Origin: JAIBJN01 sp963775505
Lineage (GTDB): Bacteria; Actinomycetota; Thermoleophilia; Gaiellales; Gaiellaceae
NCBI GenBank assembly: GCA_963775505.1
Contig: CAVZIL010000003.1
Span: forward strand, 10,925 to 74,924
Length of the DNA: 64,000 nt
Direction of reading: 5' to 3'
A program made the translations under genes and the position numbers. Positions within the stretch are counted from its first letter, which is position 1. Each line of letters starts with the position of its first letter. Shown here one piece after another: positions 60,248-64,000 of the stretch. The notes beneath the pieces were generated by a model. It was not told the origin of the DNA and ran no database searches. It was given only the letters and a program-made list of their open reading frames with translations.

Positions 60248-60736
60248 GTGAGCTCGAATCAGGTCGTGACCCGCCGCGTCGCAGCTGCCCTCACGGCGGC
60301 CCTTCTGGTCGTGGTCCCCGCCCTCGGCTGCGCTTCGGATGACGACGTAAGCGCACCGACCGAGGCCGCGACGGGAACCACCAACGCCGATGCGGGTACG
60401 GGCACCGTCGACGAGGGGATCGACAGCCTCCAGGAGGCGCAGGCGGAGCTCTGTCCCGAGCTGTCGAACGTGGAGGCGGACCTCGAAGAGGTCTCCACCA
60501 GCGGGACGGAGGCCGGCCAGGAAGCCCTTGCAGGCTTCGGATCCTTCGCAGCATCCCTCGAGGCCGTTGCCGCGGCTCTCACCTCCGCGGGGGCTACTGA
60601 CGCGGCGACTGCCGCCGACGATCTTGCGGCCAGCCTGGAGTCGCTCTCCACGTCCGGCGGGGAGGACGCCCGTGCCGCGGCCGGCGAGGCGGCCGAGGGG
60701 GCGCAGCAGCTCGCAGAGGCTCTGCAGTGTCCGTGA
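60248..60736 (+). CDS. Alanine-rich coiled lipoprotein
   Basis: A 162-residue lipoprotein: GTG 60248 with GGGAGG upstream gives a signal region RRVAAALTAALLVVVPALGC with lipobox ALGC. The mature domain is helical with coiled segments (IDSLQEAQAELCPELSNVEADLEE) and ends LAEALQCP, so a disulfide between the two mature Cys is possible. Its last ~35 bases form the left edge of the tandem duplication unit. Similar in style to the lipoprotein at 29.1 kb. Confidence 0.7.
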   Translation: MSSNQVVTRRVAAALTAALLVVVPALGCASDDDVSAPTEAATGTTNADAGTGTVDEGIDSLQEAQAELCPELSNVEADLEEVSTSGTEAGQEALAGFGSFAASLEAVAAALTSAGATDAATAADDLAASLESLSTSGGEDARAAAGEAAEGAQQLAEALQCP

Positions 60737-60773
60737 CCCCAGTCGAGTGAGGTCGAGACGAAAGGAGAACGCT

Positions 60774-61657
60774 ATGAGCCAAAGTCATCTGCTCATTGAC
60801 TTCCCGATCAAGGGTCCCGCCAACGCCAAGGCGCTACCCGAAGAGCTGCCCCCCTTGATGCCCGATCTCGCGAAGGCGCAGGACGACCTCGGTACCGTGC
60901 ATTTCTCCCGTTTCATGGTCGAGGGAGACGAGAAGCTTCTCTTCCTTTCGGACATTGACGGCGAGGTCGACCAGCATATTGAGCGGCTCGTGGAGAGTGC
61001 CGGCCCGGTGTTTGACGCCATCTTCGAGCACGTGGACGACCCTCCAGCGACGCCCGTGGCTGATAACCGTGAGAGGGCCATCAAATGGCTGAAGCATCAT
61101 GTCCGCGAGCCTGAAGATACGTATTTCGCTTACGAGGACGCTTCGGTTCAGGACGTCAAGGCAGCCGCTCGTGCGGCGGGCTTACGGGCAATACTCGCAG
61201 GGCGCCTTGCTGACATACATGACCCTCAAGTCACGCCTGAAAGGCGTTCGCATCGAAGCTGTTCGGGAGGAGAGTCGAAGGAAAAGGCAACGGCAAGCGT
61301 CGGATGCTATTGGAACGCTGCATGTCGCCCATTTTGTGCTCTTTGAGGACAACCACCTAGGCTTCTTCACAGTCTTCGACGGTGACTTCGAGAAGTACAT
61401 CCAGGACTTCGCGGACAAGAACTCGTTCATCTTCGATGCTCTCTTTCCATCATATCGTTGGCGGGGCGCCTACCCCAGTTGCAAAGAACGCCCAGGCGTT
61501 CTATCAGTGGGCATTGGAAAACAACTATCCGGCCATTGGGTTTTACAGCGCCTATCCAGGCCTCGGAGTTCAAGACATCAAAGCTCTACTCGCCGATTAT
61601 CAAACGTCACCATCGGCCACCGCTGATAGCAAGGAGAAAGCAACGGCGACGCAGTAG
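60774..61657 (+). pseudogene. Two-repeat protein, copy 1, several frame breaks
   Basis: The first ~130 codons match copy 2 almost perfectly (SQSHLLIDFPIKGPANAKAL, TPVADNRERAIKWLKHHV). Compared base by base with copy 2, one base is missing in GCTTACGGG (~61179), another in AATACTCG (~61190), and one is extra in CCATCATATC (~61451). After these the frame returns to VGGAPTPVAKNAQAFYQWAL and the stop at 61655. Either an eroding copy or uncorrected indels; the several changes within 300 bases make erosion more likely here than elsewhere. Confidence 0.6.
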
Positions 61658-61720
61658 CTGACAGACGCTCTGGAGTGTCCGTGACCCAGTCGAGCAAGAT
61701 CGAGACCGAAGGAGAACGCT

Positions 61721-62575
61721 ATGAGTCAAAGTCATCTAGTCATTGACTTCCCGATCAAGGGTCCCGCCAACGCCAAGGCGCTACCCGAAGAGCTGCCCCC
61801 CTTGATGCCCGATCTCGCGAAGGCGCAGGACGACCTCGGTACCGTGCATTTCTCACGTTTCATGGTCGAGGGAGACGAGAAGCTTCTCTTCATTTCGGAC
61901 ATTGACGGCGAGGTCGACCAGCATATTGAGCGGCTCGTGGAGAGTGCCGGCCCGGTGTTCGACGGCATCTTCGAGCACGTGGACGACCCTCCAGCCACTC
62001 CCGTGGCTGATAACCGTGAGCGGGTGATCAAATGGCTGAAGCGTCAAGTCCGCGAGCCTCTTGATGAGTACTTCGCTTACGAGGATGCGTCGGTTCAGGA
62101 CATCAAGGAGTGCGCGCGTGAGGCGGGCTTCACGGGCAATACCTCGCAGGGCTGCTTGCTGACATACATGACCTTCAAGTCACGTGCGCGAGGTTTTGCT
62201 GCGAAGATGGTCGCGCCGGCGCTGATAGGAAAGAAGGGGCACGACGCATCAGATGCTATCGGCACGCTGCATTTCTTCGGTTGGGTCGCCTTCGAGAAAA
62301 ACCGCCTGGGGTTCTTTACGATCTTCGACGGTGATTTCGCGAAGTACATCCAGGACTTCGCAGAAAAGACCTCGTTCGCCTTCGATGCTGTCTTTCCACA
62401 TGTGGTTGGCGGTCCACCAACGCCGGTAGCAAAGAACGCCCAGGCGTTCTATCAGTGGGCCTTGGAGAACAACTATCCGGCGATTGGGTTTTACACCGCT
62501 TATCCAGGTCTCGCGACTCAAGACATTCGAGCTCTGCTGGCCGATCGCAAGTCATCGGCGGCCACCGCTGGATAG
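61721..62575 (+). CDS. DyP-neighbour protein with two internal ~97-residue repeats, copy 2
   Basis: A 284-residue protein with AGGAGAACGCT before ATG 61721. Residues ~37-133 and ~178-274 are similar to each other: DLGTVHFSRFMVEGDEKLLF aligns with AIGTLHFFGWVAFEKNRLGF, DGEVDQHIERLVE with DGDFAKYIQDFAE, and DDPPATPVADNRERVIKWL with GGPPTPVAKNAQAFYQWAL. Both repeats have GT-HF then DG and F-HV. The pattern may be a dimeric alpha-beta barrel as in DyP peroxidases, but this is inference. Immediately upstream of a DyP gene, so possibly its partner. The base composition is less GC-rich than the surroundings. Confidence 0.65.
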   Translation: MSQSHLVIDFPIKGPANAKALPEELPPLMPDLAKAQDDLGTVHFSRFMVEGDEKLLFISDIDGEVDQHIERLVESAGPVFDGIFEHVDDPPATPVADNRERVIKWLKRQVREPLDEYFAYEDASVQDIKECAREAGFTGNTSQGCLLTYMTFKSRARGFAAKMVAPALIGKKGHDASDAIGTLHFFGWVAFEKNRLGFFTIFDGDFAKYIQDFAEKTSFAFDAVFPHVVGGPPTPVAKNAQAFYQWALENNYPAIGFYTAYPGLATQDIRALLADRKSSAATAG

Positions 62576-62658
62576 CAGCGCTGTCACATGGTCACGAGCC
62601 ATGATCGATCCCGTGCTCGGCATTGGCCAAGGAGAGCACGACACGGGCAGCATCGGCG

Positions 62659-64000
62659 ATGAAGGACTCGGGGCGTCTTCGTCGGTTTCTGGGTCGCAGG
62701 CATGAACCGCTAAAGGCTGGGGGCGGCTCGGGGGCCGCGGAAGAGTCTGCGCTCGACCTCGCGGACATTCAGGGGTTCGTTCTCCGCGCTTACAGGATGC
62801 CGATGGTGCGGCACTTCCTGCTGGCGGTAGGAAGCCCGGCACAAGCGCGGAGGCAACTCGGCCGGCTCGTGAGCGGCGACGAATCCGACACCCCGCAAGT
62901 CACGACTGCCCAGGACTGGCACGTAGGGTTCGCGCCCGGACCGCGAGACGATCCCGCCGATGCCCCGCGTCGCACGCCCGACTATTGCCTCAACATCGGC
63001 ATCACGTGGCCCGGACTTGTAGCGCTGGAGGTAGAGGAACTCGTCCCGACGCTCTCGTTCAAGTCGTTCGGCGCATTCATCGAAGGAGCCGCGCGACGAG
63101 CGGAGCTCGGTCGGCGATACCGGAGCCAGTTCGCCCGAGAACTGGGTCGGGGGCTTTGGAGGAGGAGACGATCACGTTCTGGTGACGCTGCATGCCCTCA
63201 GCCCGGAGGCGATGTCGAGCTACAGCGACAGGCTGCAGGCCTTGTTTGCCGAGGGGGATGCCTTTCGCGAAATCTGGCGGCAGGACGGGATGGCGTTACT
63301 GGAGATGCAAGATGGCCAACCCGTGCCGACTGCCAAGGTGCACTTCGGATACACCGACGGCATCAGCATGCCCACCATTCGCGGCGGTCCTGAGAACTAT
63401 CCTCCTGACCACCAGGAGCCCTGCGAGCCATGGCTCTTCGTCTTGCTGGAAGACGCCACGAACTACGACGTCCCGGAGCCACGACAACTGGGCCTGAACG
63501 GCAGCTTCGCAGTCTTCAAGAAGGTCGAGACCGACGTCGTTGGCTTTGAAAACTTCTTGCAATCCAACAAAGACAAGATCGATCCCGAACTGTTGGCGGC
63601 GAAGATGTGCGGGCGATGGCGCAACGGCGTTCCTCTCGCCCTGTCACCGGACACGGATAGCCCTACGGGAGGGGTCTCGCCCGAGCAGTTGAACGATTTC
63701 GAGTATGTGAACGCCGATGGTTCGGGAGATCCGAAGGGACTCCGCTGTCCTGTCGGCGCGCACATACGCCGCGTCAACCCACGAGGTCAACCGGTCGCCG
63801 GCCAGGGCGTGCCCGGCGGCAGCAACAACGCTCACCGGCTGATTCGCCGCGGTCTGCCGTACGGGCCGACCTATGACCCAGGGAAACCATACGATGGCAT
63901 CGAGCGCGGGATGCTCTTTCAGTTCATCAACTCGAACATCGAGAACCAGTACGAGTTCGTGCTGCGACAGTGGGTCAACGACAGCGAGTTCGCCGGGGCG
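62659..64000 (+). CDS. DyP-type heme peroxidase, 3' end outside window, one frame break
   Basis: ATG 62659 (TTG 62623 possible). The early part LADIQGFVLRAYRMPMVRHFLLAVG and PDYCLNIGITWPGLVALEVEE is the N-terminal ferredoxin-like domain of the family. Near 63107-63112 the frame shifts; the continuation SSPENWVGGFGGGDDHVLVTLH leads to the catalytic GYTDGIS (GxxDG, distal Asp) and CPVGAHIRRVNPRG (proximal heme-region His). The gene continues beyond position 64000. No signal peptide. DyP enzymes oxidise dyes, lignin-like or other phenolics with H2O2. Confidence 0.88.

Larger units (their letters stand above)
60703..62577. repeat. Tandem duplication of a ~930-bp unit (two copies)
   Basis: Unit 1 (60703-61650) begins GCAGCAGCTCGCAGAGGCTC inside the lipoprotein 3' end; unit 2 (61651-62577) begins GCAGTAGCTGACAGACGCTC, the same sequence with a few changes. 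Upstream and ribosome-site sequence GTCCGTGACC...GGAGAACGCTATGAG is repeated too. The stop TAG of copy 1 is created by the junction. The coding copies are nearly identical for ~400 bases, then diverge. Confidence 0.85.

Noticed and set aside
1..64000. rRNA, tRNA, CRISPR arrays or complete insertion sequences
   Set aside because: No tRNA cloverleaf, rRNA-like, repeat-spacer or transposase pattern was recognised by reading; a tRNAscan/Infernal search would settle the RNA question.

Overview
The window is high-GC, densely packed DNA from an actinobacterium, with many 4-base ATGA/GTGA gene overlaps and frequent GTG and TTG starts. A complete F420 biosynthesis cluster, ECF sigma factors with exported tails, LuxR/MalT regulators and several PQQ-type sugar dehydrogenases suggest the Thermoleophilia (Gaiellales/Solirubrobacterales type). 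That placement is inference from gene content; there is no rRNA or tRNA gene to anchor it.

Layout. 0-1.6 kb: end of a uricase gene and two small enzymes. 1.5-6.6 kb: F420 island, cofE-npdG-cofD leftward and cofC-fbiC rightward from a 3-bp divergent start. 6.7-10.4 kb: two small proteins and two polytopic GT-C-like membrane proteins. 10.5-16.5 kb: metabolic genes (OCD-family dehydrogenase, hydrolase, sulfurtransferase, sugar dehydrogenase, MBL hydrolase, cupredoxin). 16.6-26.3 kb: signalling (adenylate cyclase/AAA-TPR, GGDEF+HD-GYP hub, cyclophilin, GAF-degenerate GGDEF, stand-alone LacI-type HTH). 26.3-35.8 kb: membrane, lipoprotein, ferritin-like, YihY, CYTH-like and L,D-transpeptidase genes, plus an antiporter gene with an internal deletion. 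35.9-44.1 kb: two ECF sigma systems, a second sugar dehydrogenase, MarR and AraC modules. 44.1-47.7 kb: three-subunit molybdenum hydroxylase. 48.2-64 kb: a stress-like accessory region with a DUF1269-sulfatase fusion, DUF6325 and DUF7144 proteins, tiny arginine-rich proteins, a MalT-type regulator, a two-component system, a lipoprotein, a tandemly duplicated two-repeat protein and a DyP peroxidase cut by the window end.

Main observations. (1) A palindrome TTCACCTRGGTGAA occurs three times in the 51-60 kb region, each time 82-93 bp before a start codon, and a rearranged version GGTGAACGTTCACC sits between the divergent sensor kinase and response regulator. Together they suggest an uncharacterised regulon. 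(2) A ~165-bp element with 22-bp terminal inverted repeats occurs twice. The second copy interrupts the last codons of a sugar dehydrogenase and is flanked by a 5-bp direct repeat, CTTAG; its inner hairpin shows compensatory changes between copies. (3) The protein encoded before the DyP peroxidase is an internal two-fold repeat whose gene is itself tandemly duplicated, and the duplication junction can be read to the base. (4) Many genes outside the stress region have a TANNNT box 6-13 nt before the start codon and no Shine-Dalgarno, suggesting leaderless transcripts, whereas stress-region genes have strong Shine-Dalgarno sites.

Caution. At least thirteen genes show single-base frame breaks while their reading is otherwise intact. 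This density looks more like uncorrected sequencing indels than mass gene decay. Such genes are given as one locus with the break position.
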